Assembly: GCA_024276305.1 (NCBI GenBank)
Contig: JAJRXK010000041.1
Span: 1-41,966 of the forward strand
Source: Candidatus Krumholzibacteriota bacterium
Lineage (GTDB): Bacteria; Krumholzibacteriota; Krumholzibacteriia; JAJRXK01
Reading direction: 5' to 3'
Length of the DNA stretch: 41,966 bases
Positions 1-6,834 of the stretch are shown in pieces. Numbering within the stretch: the stretch's first letter is position 1; each line of letters begins with the position of its first letter. The position numbers were made by a program, and so were the translations under genes. The notes under the pieces are model-generated. The model saw only the letters and a program-made list of their open reading frames with translations, had not been told where the DNA came from and did not search any database.

Positions 1-584
1 AATTCGGAGAGCGCCAGTCCCTTCCAGGCGGGGGCAAAGCCAGGATCCACTTCGAGGGCCTGGCGGAAGGAGGCTGCAGCCTTTTCGAAGACCGATCCCA
101 ACATGCGGCGCCGAGCCTCTCCGAAGTAGAAGCGTCCGAGTTGGGTCGCGGCCCGAGGATCCCGGGGGAATTGGTCCACGCTCTCCTCCAATCGGACCTT
201 CGCCCGCGAGAGATAGCGCATCCGGGCCACCACTGCGGCCCAGAGTTCGGCCGCTTCGTAGCGCTGCGGATCGAGGTCCATCACCCGCTCGAGGAGATCG
301 AGGGCATAGCGACGATGCTTGGTGAGATCGGTGGCCAGGTAGAGCTGGGCCAAACGCAACAGAAGCTCCGGCCGCTCCTCCACCCCAAGCCGGCCCACTC
401 TTCCCTCGAGGCTGTCGATGCGCGCGAAGAGGAGGTCGCGAGAGAGTTCCTGCCCCTCCAGGCGAAGACCTTCGTCTTCGAGGGACCAGCAGTGGACTCC
501 CTCCTCCCCTCCCTCCGTGGCGGAAGCGCAGACCGAGACCACCACACAGAGAAGCGCGAGCCACGGCAGTCGGGATGGAAGCAT
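1..584 (-). CDS. Secreted TPR-repeat protein (3' end outside window)
   Basis: The reading frame stays open from an ATG at 584 to the window edge, giving about 194 residues. The N-terminus MLPSRLPWLALLCVVVSVCASA looks like a signal peptide, so the protein is probably periplasmic or surface-exposed. Later segments such as YALDLLERVMDLDPQRYEAA and SFRQALEVDPGFAPAWKGLA have the spacing of tetratricopeptide helices, with A/L and P at repeat positions. TPR proteins are protein-protein scaffolds; no catalytic motif is visible and no specific partner can be named. It is divergent from the gene at 756, and the 171 bp between them must hold both promoters. The Shine-Dalgarno is weak (GGTGAGAG). The C-terminus is missing, so a fused C-terminal domain cannot be excluded. 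Confidence 0.8.
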   Translation of the reverse strand, partial: MLPSRLPWLALLCVVVSVCASATEGGEEGVHCWSLEDEGLRLEGQELSRDLLFARIDSLEGRVGRLGVEERPELLLRLAQLYLATDLTKHRRYALDLLERVMDLDPQRYEAAELWAAVVARMRYLSRAKVRLEESVDQFPRDPRAATQLGRFYFGEARRRMLGSVFEKAAASFRQALEVDPGFAPAWKGLALSE

Positions 585-755
585 CTCTCTCACCAAGATC
601 GAAGGTCCTGCGGTCCGGCCAGAGGAGGGGGGACGAGGCCAGCATAGGCACCGGCTCCCGCATCGATCAAGCCTCCCGCGGAAGGATCGGTCGAGGGAGG
701 ACAATCCCCCTCCGTCGCGCTACTCTGTTCCCGGTCCAGACGAGAGGGGGAAAGC

Positions 756-1193
756 ATGGCCAAGAGCAGTGAATACACCGACGGACACCTCGCGGTGGCA
801 GCCATCCGCATCCTCGAGCACCGCAATCGAATCCTGCCCCGAGAGGAGGACGTCGCGGAGCTGCTGGGCTGGCACATCGACCACACCCGGGTGATTCTCC
901 GGGGTCTACGAGATCGAAAGATCATCGAAGAGATCCGCTCCGCCCACGATCTCCGGCTCAAAGTCGGTCAGCATCTCGACCTCGAAGAACTCGACCGGGA
1001 CGAGGAGGATGCCGACCTCATCCGGCGAGAGATGGCCGAATTCCAAGCCAAGATCGAAGCCGAGCAGAGCGCGCTCGACGAGCTCTTCCAGGCGAGCCAG
1101 CCCCCCGAACACGAACAAAAAACGAAACTTCAGCGGGAGTACGAGCGCTACCGCGGCCACAAGCCCCCCAATCCCTTCGGAGACGAGGGCTGA
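756..1193 (+). CDS. Hypothetical winged-helix-like small protein with coiled-coil tail
   Basis: This 145-residue cytoplasmic protein has no signal peptide and is preceded by a purine-rich Shine-Dalgarno (GAGGGGGAAAGC). Residues 10-70 (LAVAAIRILEHRN..., EEDVAELLGWHIDHTRVILRGL, KIIEEI) resemble a winged helix, with the second stretch as recognition helix. Residues 75-145 are highly charged and helical, consistent with a coiled coil, and end in a basic/proline-rich tail. I do not recognise a named family. The fold suggests nucleic-acid or protein binding, which is inference. The gene ends only a few bases before the rpmB promoter, so the two are probably transcribed separately. Confidence 0.75.
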   Translation: MAKSSEYTDGHLAVAAIRILEHRNRILPREEDVAELLGWHIDHTRVILRGLRDRKIIEEIRSAHDLRLKVGQHLDLEELDRDEEDADLIRREMAEFQAKIEAEQSALDELFQASQPPEHEQKTKLQREYERYRGHKPPNPFGDEG

Positions 1194-1196
1194 GCC

Positions 1197-1224
1197 TTGC
1201 GCCCCGGGGCGCTTCCGCTATACT
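1197..1224 (+). promoter_or_regulatory. Likely sigma70-type promoter of rpmB with embedded palindrome
   Basis: TTGCGC (1197-1202) and TATACT (1219-1224) are separated by 16 bp, about 75 bp before the rpmB start codon. The -10 matches five of six consensus positions; the -35 matches only TTG. The spacer is dominated by a perfect 14-bp palindrome GCGCCCCGGGGCGC (1199-1212), which could be an operator or the stem left by the end of the upstream gene. Confidence 0.5.
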
Positions 1225-1297
1225 TGGCCATTCGTGATGTTTTCTTGGCGGGAGCCCCCGCGGCCCCGCCGGACTCCAGAGATTCTCGAGGTCGGCC

Positions 1298-1534
1298 ATG
1301 TCCAAGCGCTGCCAGGTCACCGGAAAAGGACCCATGTCGGGCAACCGCGTGAGCCACGCCCACAACGTGAACAAGCGCCGCTTCCTTCCCAATCTTCAGA
1401 AGAAGAAGTTCTGGTCCGCCGACGAAGGTCGCTTCGTGACCCTGACGGTGAGCGCGCGGGGGATCAAGACCATCTCCAAGCACGGCATCGACAAAGTCCT
1501 GCGCAAGATGCGCAAGCGGGGAGAGAAGTTCTAG
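1298..1534 (+). CDS. rpmB: 50S ribosomal protein L28
   Basis: At 78 residues this is the usual L28 length. It starts [20 protein letters not shown] and continues with the conserved N-V-N-K-R-R-F-P-N-L segment typical of L28, followed by the basic C-terminal half ([22 protein letters not shown]). The first cysteine is present, but the zinc-ribbon cysteine pairs found in some L28 proteins are absent, so this is a C-minus type form. L28 is a structural component of the large ribosomal subunit. The gene appears monocistronic: its own promoter is at 1197-1224 and a hairpin terminator follows the TAG stop. rpmG, often adjacent elsewhere, is not here. Confidence 0.97.
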   Translation: MSKRCQVTGKGPMSGNRVSHAHNVNKRRFLPNLQKKKFWSADEGRFVTLTVSARGIKTISKHGIDKVLRKMRKRGEKF

Positions 1535-1571
1535 TCCCCCGGCCGGGCAACTCTCTGGAATCCAGGTCCAG

Positions 1572-1600
1572 AGGCCGCTCTCCACGAGCGGCCTTTGTCG
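1572..1600 (+). terminator. Rho-independent terminator after rpmB
   Basis: AGGCCGCTC (1572-1580) pairs perfectly with GAGCGGCCT (1586-1594) across a 5-nt loop and is followed by TTTGTCGTT. It lies about 40 bp after the rpmB stop. The convergent desaturase gene ends at 1634. Confidence 0.8.
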
Positions 1601-1633
1601 TTGCAGTGGGCAAGCTCACCCCTCCGCAACATC

Positions 1634-2677
1634 TCAGGACAGCGCCGCGGTCGAAGAATCCCTCGGCCGATCCCAATTCTGATGGGGCGGACGATTGTGC
1701 ACGAACCAGTCCTCGAGGATTTCGAAGTAGCCATGGCTCTCGATGCCATGCTCTTCGAAGTAGGGCCGCAGCAGTTGGTTCAGCTCTGCCAAGTGGTAGA
1801 AGGGCACTCTCGGAAAGTAGTGGTGCTCGAGGTGGAAGTTCGAATAGAGGAACAGGAAGTGCCAGATCCGGTTGCCGTCGACTCGGGTGCTCCAGTGCCG
1901 AGGATCCGCGGGATCGATCCGGTAGTGCTGTCCCAACCGGTTCAGCGTGAAGGCCACGGGAAAGACCAAGAAATAGGGCACCAGATAGACTCTCGACAGC
2001 ACTCCCGCGCCTCCCCACCACCACAACGCCGCCGCGATCGCCACATGAGCTCCCATGGTCCACGCACGCTCCCGGCTCACCGCCCGACGCAGCTCGGGTT
2101 CGTAGGTCGCAGTCTCCCGCCGAGCCGCCCGAAAATAGATGGGGAAGAGAGCGGGCGTGAGATAGAGCAATTTGTACCATCGGGCATTGCGCTTGGGAGA
2201 GAGGTGGGCCCGCTTGGGATCCTCGTCATCGCTGCCGAGATTGTCGTGGTGATCGAGGTGCCATCGGGTGAATTGGGAAGCGCTGATCCCGCTGGGAAAG
2301 GCGTAGAGATGCCCCAGCCACCGCATCACCCGCGGATGGCGCCCCTCGAAGATGGCTTCGTGGACCTGCTCGTGGAGCAGGACCGTGAAATTGAAGAGAG
2401 TGAATCCCTCCAGAATCGCGGCCGGAATCCACACCCACCCACTGGAGACCTTCCAGCTCAGGGCTCCGCAGGCAAAGAGGAGGAGGAATTGGCGGACCAC
2501 GATGGCGAAGTGGCGCCCGGGGCTCTTCTGATGCAGCTGCCGGAGGGCCGGCCGCGGAAGCTGCTGACCCAGCTCGCGGCGGAGATCTCGGGCCGCATGG
2601 GCGTAGCCCCTCGACTTCAGACGCGGACGCGCGGCCGAGGGCTGCGCGGCGGAAGACTGAGAATGCGAATCGGGCAT
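1634..2677 (-). CDS. Membrane fatty-acid desaturase / hydroxylase-like protein
   Basis: A 347-residue integral membrane di-iron enzyme. The three histidine clusters of the membrane desaturase superfamily are present in order: HEQVHE (about residues 102-107), HLDHH (140-144) and HLEHH (282-286). They are separated by hydrophobic segments, including FLVFPVAFTLNRLG. The family introduces a double bond or hydroxyl into an acyl chain or lipid using O2 and an electron donor; the substrate cannot be told from sequence. I chose the ATG at 2677 because GAGGAAA lies eight bases upstream; an in-frame start 18 codons further upstream lacks that signal. The first ~35 residues are Ser/Ala/Pro-rich and probably disordered. 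The 5' flank carries the transposon-derived element at 2757-3186, which may influence its promoter. Confidence 0.88.
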   Translation of the reverse strand: MPDSHSQSSAAQPSAARPRLKSRGYAHAARDLRRELGQQLPRPALRQLHQKSPGRHFAIVVRQFLLLFACGALSWKVSSGWVWIPAAILEGFTLFNFTVLLHEQVHEAIFEGRHPRVMRWLGHLYAFPSGISASQFTRWHLDHHDNLGSDDEDPKRAHLSPKRNARWYKLLYLTPALFPIYFRAARRETATYEPELRRAVSRERAWTMGAHVAIAAALWWWGGAGVLSRVYLVPYFLVFPVAFTLNRLGQHYRIDPADPRHWSTRVDGNRIWHFLFLYSNFHLEHHYFPRVPFYHLAELNQLLRPYFEEHGIESHGYFEILEDWFVHNRPPHQNWDRPRDSSTAALS

Positions 2678-2747
2678 GGGATTTCCTCGGGAGGGGCTCC
2701 CAGAATAACAGGAAGCACCGGGGCTGCGCAATCGAGCCCCTCGGTTC

Positions 2748-2756
2748 AGAACAATT
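2748..2756. repeat. 9-bp target-site duplication, left copy
   Basis: AGAACAATT at 2748-2756 is repeated exactly at 3187-3195, directly flanking the element at 2757-3186. This is the expected scar of transposase-mediated insertion. Confidence 0.85.
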
Positions 2757-3186
2757 GGTTGTGTCTCGGAAATTGTTGATGGGATGAATCGTTGTTGGGC
2801 CTGGTCCGTGCGCTGTCCAGGATCATGGACATGGTCGACCGGATCCCGAAAGGCCAGCCCCTACCCCACTGCACCAACCGCAAGTGCAAGTACCACAATC
2901 ATATGGGTGGTCCCTGGCCCGTCCGGAAGGCCGGCTTCTACACCCGCAACACTGACCGGAGATCCGCACAGCGTTCCATTGCCGGGCATGTGGTATGGCG
3001 ATGTCGGCCCAGCCCTTCTCGACCACCTACTGGCAGAAACGCCCCGATCGCCCCGACCCCGAGGCCGTGGAGAAGGGCATGCTCGAGCCGCTCCAGAGTA
3101 CCCTGCCCGTCGAGTAGAAGACCTCGGCCCCTCACGCAGCCAGGATCTTCTCGCTCCCAACCATCAACAATTTCCGAGACACAACT
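2757..3186 (+). mobile_element. Short transposon-derived element, copy 1 (non-autonomous, MITE-like)
   Basis: A 430-bp unit bounded by 24-bp inverted repeats at 2757-2780 and 3163-3186 (core GTTGTGTCTCGGAAATTG) and by a perfect 9-bp target duplication AGAACAATT. Only about 100 codons lie inside, encoding a zinc-ribbon fragment resembling the N-terminus of IS1/IS1595-type transposases. The DDE catalytic domain is absent, so movement would require a transposase supplied elsewhere. A second copy in the opposite orientation lies at 19434-19858. Insertion occurred at the final codon of the beta-barrel gene at 3185-3892: removing the element and one repeat restores a TGA stop in place of the present TAG, with the same protein. 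The intact duplication indicates a comparatively recent insertion. Confidence 0.88.
2825..3117 (+). pseudogene. Frameshifted transposase-like zinc-ribbon fragment
   Basis: The frame begins MDMVDRIPKG and contains the first cysteine pair (CTNRKC) of a zinc ribbon. Relative to the intact copy at 19503-19796 it has lost one base near 2973, after RSAQR. Reading resumes in another frame as FHCRACGMAMSAQPFSTTYW and ends at a TAG homologous to that of copy 2. Its length of 293 bp, one base short of the 294 bp of copy 2, agrees with a single deletion. The second cysteine pair is therefore lost from any product. The fragment carries no catalytic domain even without the frameshift. Confidence 0.85.
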
Positions 3187-3892
3187 AGAACAATTCGTGG
3201 AGAAATCCGCGGGGGAAATAGGCCTGGAAGGCGATGGTGTACTGGAGGGTATTGCCCGAGATCTCGGCTCCACCGTCGACCCGGCCCGCATCCACGCCGA
3301 ACACCACCGACATGTCGTGGGCGAAGAAGTGCTCATAGCCCACCCCCAGCACGATGATCGGCCCCTTCCCGCTCGCGCTCAATGCACTCCCCGTAGAATC
3401 GACAATGGTGGCCGAAGTCTGCCCGTAGCCCACTCCCGCTCTGAGCAGAAATCCACCGAGGTGTGGATAGAGATTGACCGAGACCAGACCCGACCCGAGG
3501 TAACGATCCACGGTGCCGAGACTCGAAGTCGAGGCCGTGCCAGAGCTGTCCGAAGCACTCTCGGGACGGCGCCAGACTCCGTACTCGCCCAGGATCACCA
3601 GCTCCTCGGTGATGGCCCAACCCACGCGCCCCCGAACGACAGTACCTCCGCTACCCCACCCACTGCTCCGAGAGTCCCCATTGCGCGAAAGGTCGAAACT
3701 CCCGCTGCCACGGCCGAGAACTCCCCCCACGATCCCCCCGCGACGTTGGGGTCTTGCCGAGTCGAGAGCGCCTGCCTCCGCGGTCCACGCTCCTACCATC
3801 AGGGGAAGAATTCCGAGCAGCACCACGACTCCGATCCGCAGAGAGAGGCCCTCTCCACCGACGTGCGCTGCTCTGCCGAGAAGTCTGGACAT
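3185..3892 (-). CDS. Outer-membrane beta-barrel protein (small porin/OmpA-like fold)
   Basis: 235 residues starting at the ATG at 3892. The N-terminus carries a hydrophobic segment (LRIGVVVLLGILPLMVGAWT) followed by AEAGA, a plausible signal peptide. The mature part alternates hydrophobic and polar residues in short Gly-rich strands (VRGRVGWAITEELVILGEYG, GGFLLRAGVGYGQ, IIVLGVGYEHFFAHDMSVVF) and ends in phenylalanine, as BAM-inserted barrels usually do. It resembles the eight-stranded outer-membrane beta-barrel superfamily; no specific function is evident. Frame upstream of 3892 is open but lacks barrel character and covers the intergenic region. Its stop codon TAG is formed partly by the inserted element (3185-3186) and partly by the target duplication (3187). 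It lies 80 bp downstream of the GH57 gene. Confidence 0.75.
   Translation of the reverse strand: MSRLLGRAAHVGGEGLSLRIGVVVLLGILPLMVGAWTAEAGALDSARPQRRGGIVGGVLGRGSGSFDLSRNGDSRSSGWGSGGTVVRGRVGWAITEELVILGEYGVWRRPESASDSSGTASTSSLGTVDRYLGSGLVSVNLYPHLGGFLLRAGVGYGQTSATIVDSTGSALSASGKGPIIVLGVGYEHFFAHDMSVVFGVDAGRVDGGAEISGNTLQYTIAFQAYFPRGFLHELF
3187..3195. repeat. 9-bp target-site duplication, right copy
   Basis: AGAACAATT, identical to 2748-2756. Read on the minus strand it encodes the last residues and part of the stop codon of the beta-barrel gene. Confidence 0.85.
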
Positions 3893-3972
3893 GGACGCCC
3901 TTTCGCAGATCTCGAAGCCCCGTGACCGAAGTCCCGGCCGCTCGGGGGAGATTCTGCAAGGGGCGAGCCGAA

Positions 3973-6423
3973 TCACTCCTCGAGCTGAGGAGAGAAGTGC
4001 AGTGCGGCCCTCACCTGCGACGCCACCGAAGGGTAGGGTCGGGGCATCCGAGGATGCACTTCCTCGACGAAGCGCGTCTGTACCGGCCGGAGATCCACTT
4101 CCAACCCCAGCTCTTCCACCCAGCGCAGACCGCGCAACACCATCTTCAGCCCTTCGAGGGCGGAGTCGAATCCGTCGGCCCCGAGCGATCGAGCCGCCGC
4201 GTCCATCGCCTCTTCGACTTGGAGTGCGAAGGCCCGGGTCAGGGTCGGAGACACCAACTGAGCCCGGTGGAGGTGAAGCTCGCGCACGAGGTGGAGTAAT
4301 TCGGGATCCTCCTCCAGATCGGGATGTTCCACCCACCTCAGCAAACGCGCTTCGAGCCGACGACGGAGGGCGAAAGCAATGGTCGACTGGAGCTCATCCG
4401 GCAGTTCCCATCCCAGCTCCCGGAGGTCATGGAGCAACGATCGATACTCGTCGTAGAGTCGGGCGTTGCTCTCGCCGAAGACCTCGGTCACCGAAGAGAA
4501 GATCTCCGCCAAGAATTGCTGGTATCCGGGCTCGAGCAGGTCCTCGACGCCATATCGCGGCATCTGGAAGTGGTGGTCGAGTTCGGCGATCAGTCCCTGT
4601 TCGCCGGAGCTGTCGAAGGCCTCGTGCATGGCCTGTTGCATCGAGACGAAGCCCGCTTCGTCGAAGGGACGCACCGCGGTGCAGAACTCGATTCCCCCCC
4701 GGTGAACCATGGCTACCTGGAGGTCGGCCAGACTCTCGGTCCGCCGATGTTGGAGCCGGAAGCGGCCGGTCACCAGGCGCAGCTCACCCTTCTGGCGGAG
4801 GTGAAACTGTTCGCGGTGATAGTCCCAGAGGCCGAAGCTTCCCGATGCTTCCGGCGGGCGGAGCGTGGCCAACATCGCCAGATGCGCCACGACCCGTTCT
4901 GCCGTGACCCGAACCGATTCCACATCCCGCTCGAAGACTTCCGCTCCATTGCGCGGAGGATCTTCGTTGGTCTGCGCTTCGCGCAAGCGATCCAAGAATT
5001 CCGCCCGCGGCGAAACCACCCCGACTTCGTCGAAGAGTTCCAGACAGCGGGCGGCGTAGCGCAGGATCTGCACCGCCTCGAGTCCGGCCAGATCATCGAA
5101 GAACCAGGCGCAGCTGGTGTACATGAGCTGGGCCTGATGCTGCATCTCGAGCAGAGTCCACAGGCGGCGGCGCTGCGCCGCATCCATTTCCTCGACAAGG
5201 CCATGGCGGGCCCAGAAACGATCTCGGGCCTCGGGGCTCGGGTCGAGCAGAAGCTCGACGTATTCGTCCCGCGCCTTCCAGGGATCGGCCACCAACTCGG
5301 ACATCTGCTCTTCGAAGACTTCGCGGCTGCGATCACGGATCAAGTCCAGGGCCTCGCGCAGCGGCGTTCTCCAGGCCTGGGAGGTGGGCGCCCCCGGCGC
5401 GATCCGGCAGCTGCAGTCGCGGATCCACCGCCCGACCCCGTGGGCGCAGCTCCAACTCGAGCCTTCGCCGAGAGGACCGAGGTCCAGTTCCACCTCCACC
5501 TCGGGCGGGTTCTCCTCCAGATACTGTCCGTAATTCGTGAGGCGAAAGCCCCGGGCCGGAAGCTCGCGGGCCAGAGCCCAGCTCAGAGCGAGGTTGCCCC
5601 ACGGCACGTGGTGGCCGGCGGTCTCGCCATCGACGGCGACGTGGAGCAACTGCCGATGGTCACGCGAGGGATCGAAGGCCGCCTCGAAGGCATCGGCCAG
5701 AGCTCGACCGTCGCTCAGAGCGCGGCCGAAGGAACAGGCGGCGCCAAGCGCACCATCGTAGAAGAAGACCCCCAGAGTCCCGCCCGAGGGACGCCGGGAG
5801 CAGTAGCGGTAGGCTCGCGAAGGATCCACTCCCCCTTCGACCCCGATCCACTCCTCCGAGGAATCCATTCGGATCCGAGCCGCCTGTCTCGGGGCCAAGA
5901 CCACGAATCGAATCTGCTGCTCGATGAGCTCCTCGAGAACCTCGTGATTCGCGGCCGTTTCCGCCAACCACATCCCCTCGGGAGGTCGTCCGAAGCGGTG
6001 CAGAAACTCGAGACAACCCCATCGAATCTGGGTCCGGCGATCGCGGGCATCGGCCAGCGGAAGAATGACATGGTTGTAGCACTGGGCCAGAGCGTTGCCG
6101 TGCCCCCCCAAGCGAAGACGACTCCGCCGATCGGCCTCCACGATGCGCTCCAGAGTTCGCGGGTCTTCGGTCTCCATCCACCGCAGGAGAGTGGGCCCGA
6201 AGTTGAAGCTGATCCATTCGTAGTTGTCGAGCATTGCCTCGAGCTGACCTTGGGCGTCGTAGACCGCCGAAGCGGCATTCGCGGCGTAACACTCGTGGGC
6301 GATCCTCTCGTTCCAGTCGTGAAAGGGATCGGCGCTCCACTCGCGCTCGACCACATCCGTCCAGGGATTCTCCCGGGGCGGCTGATAGAAGTGACCGTGA
6401 AAAACTACATCAGCGCGGGACAT
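3973..6423 (-). CDS. Glycoside hydrolase family 57 protein with C-terminal DUF3536 domain
   Basis: An 816-residue cytoplasmic enzyme with no signal peptide. The N-terminal GH57 (beta/alpha)7 barrel starts with the family motif HGHFYQPPRENPW (residues 9-21). GMWLAETAA (150-158) contains the predicted nucleophile Glu155, and VAVDGETAGHH (263-273) contains the predicted acid/base Asp265. The following ~500 residues are the helical DUF3536-type region usually fused to this GH57 subgroup. GH57 enzymes act on alpha-glucans (amylase, branching enzyme, 4-alpha-glucanotransferase); the DUF3536 subgroup is poorly characterised, so the substrate is left open. A GGAGGG ribosome site lies about 12 bases before the ATG at 6423. 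No glycogen-metabolism genes are adjacent. Confidence 0.9.
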   Translation of the reverse strand: MSRADVVFHGHFYQPPRENPWTDVVEREWSADPFHDWNERIAHECYAANAASAVYDAQGQLEAMLDNYEWISFNFGPTLLRWMETEDPRTLERIVEADRRSRLRLGGHGNALAQCYNHVILPLADARDRRTQIRWGCLEFLHRFGRPPEGMWLAETAANHEVLEELIEQQIRFVVLAPRQAARIRMDSSEEWIGVEGGVDPSRAYRYCSRRPSGGTLGVFFYDGALGAACSFGRALSDGRALADAFEAAFDPSRDHRQLLHVAVDGETAGHHVPWGNLALSWALARELPARGFRLTNYGQYLEENPPEVEVELDLGPLGEGSSWSCAHGVGRWIRDCSCRIAPGAPTSQAWRTPLREALDLIRDRSREVFEEQMSELVADPWKARDEYVELLLDPSPEARDRFWARHGLVEEMDAAQRRRLWTLLEMQHQAQLMYTSCAWFFDDLAGLEAVQILRYAARCLELFDEVGVVSPRAEFLDRLREAQTNEDPPRNGAEVFERDVESVRVTAERVVAHLAMLATLRPPEASGSFGLWDYHREQFHLRQKGELRLVTGRFRLQHRRTESLADLQVAMVHRGGIEFCTAVRPFDEAGFVSMQQAMHEAFDSSGEQGLIAELDHHFQMPRYGVEDLLEPGYQQFLAEIFSSVTEVFGESNARLYDEYRSLLHDLRELGWELPDELQSTIAFALRRRLEARLLRWVEHPDLEEDPELLHLVRELHLHRAQLVSPTLTRAFALQVEEAMDAAARSLGADGFDSALEGLKMVLRGLRWVEELGLEVDLRPVQTRFVEEVHPRMPRPYPSVASQVRAALHFSPQLEE

Positions 6424-6741
6424 GAATGGGCAGACCCTCCGAGAACCGAATCACACAGGCCAATCTTCGAGAGCGGAGAGCTAGACTAGACCAAAGCGCC
6501 GACCGTGGCATCGAGGAATGCCCTCAAGAAAATGCCCTCCGACTACGGGGTCGAAGGGCGGAACACCGTCGTCCCGCACCGGGTGGAGGATCGGGCGGCC
6601 TCGGATGTTCTGGCAAAACATTAGGCCGGATCTCTCCCCGTCGCCACCCTTCCGCCCATTCTCGTCCGTGTACGAACAATCTGCACAGTCGAGAACCTAC
6701 GAGAAAACTCCACTGCTCATGCAGTGGAGTCCTCGAAGAAA
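6424..6741. other. Intergenic region between GH57 gene and tRNA-Asp
   Basis: 318 bp without a supportable gene; short frames on both strands lack ribosome sites and family similarity. It holds the tRNA terminator (6703-6730) and must contain the promoter of the GH57 gene, which I could not place. Confidence 0.6.
6703..6730 (-). terminator. Terminator downstream of tRNA-Asp
   Basis: On the minus strand a perfect 10-bp stem ACTCCACTGC / GCAGTGGAGT with a 4-nt loop is followed by TTTTCTC. It sits 11 bp after the tRNA 3' end and probably ends the whole murQ-nagZ-tRNA transcript. Confidence 0.85.
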
Positions 6742-6819
6742 TGGCGGGAGCGACGAGACTTGAACTCGCGACCTCCGGCTTGACAGGCCGGCGTTCTAAC
6801 CAAACTGAACTACGCCCCC
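6742..6819 (-). tRNA. tRNA-Asp (anticodon GTC)
   Basis: A 78-nt cloverleaf with acceptor stem GGGGGCG/CGCTCCC, D arm TTCAGTTTGGTTAGAA, anticodon stem CCGGC/GCCGG around loop CTGTCAA (GTC at 6782-6784), T arm GCGAGTTCAAGTCTCGT, discriminator G and an encoded CCA. It begins 15 bp after the nagZ stop codon, suggesting cotranscription and processing out of the operon RNA. Confidence 0.97.
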
Positions 6820-6834
6820 GCAGGGAGCAGCAAT

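Noticed and set aside
141-647. Plus-strand frame over the first 650 bases
   Set aside because: It is antisense to the TPR gene, which has a signal peptide and repeat structure on the minus strand.
6742-6819. tRNA-Asp, tRNA-Val and tmRNA as attachment sites for an integrated element
   Set aside because: No integrase, no repeated tRNA 3' fragment and ordinary genes on both sides.
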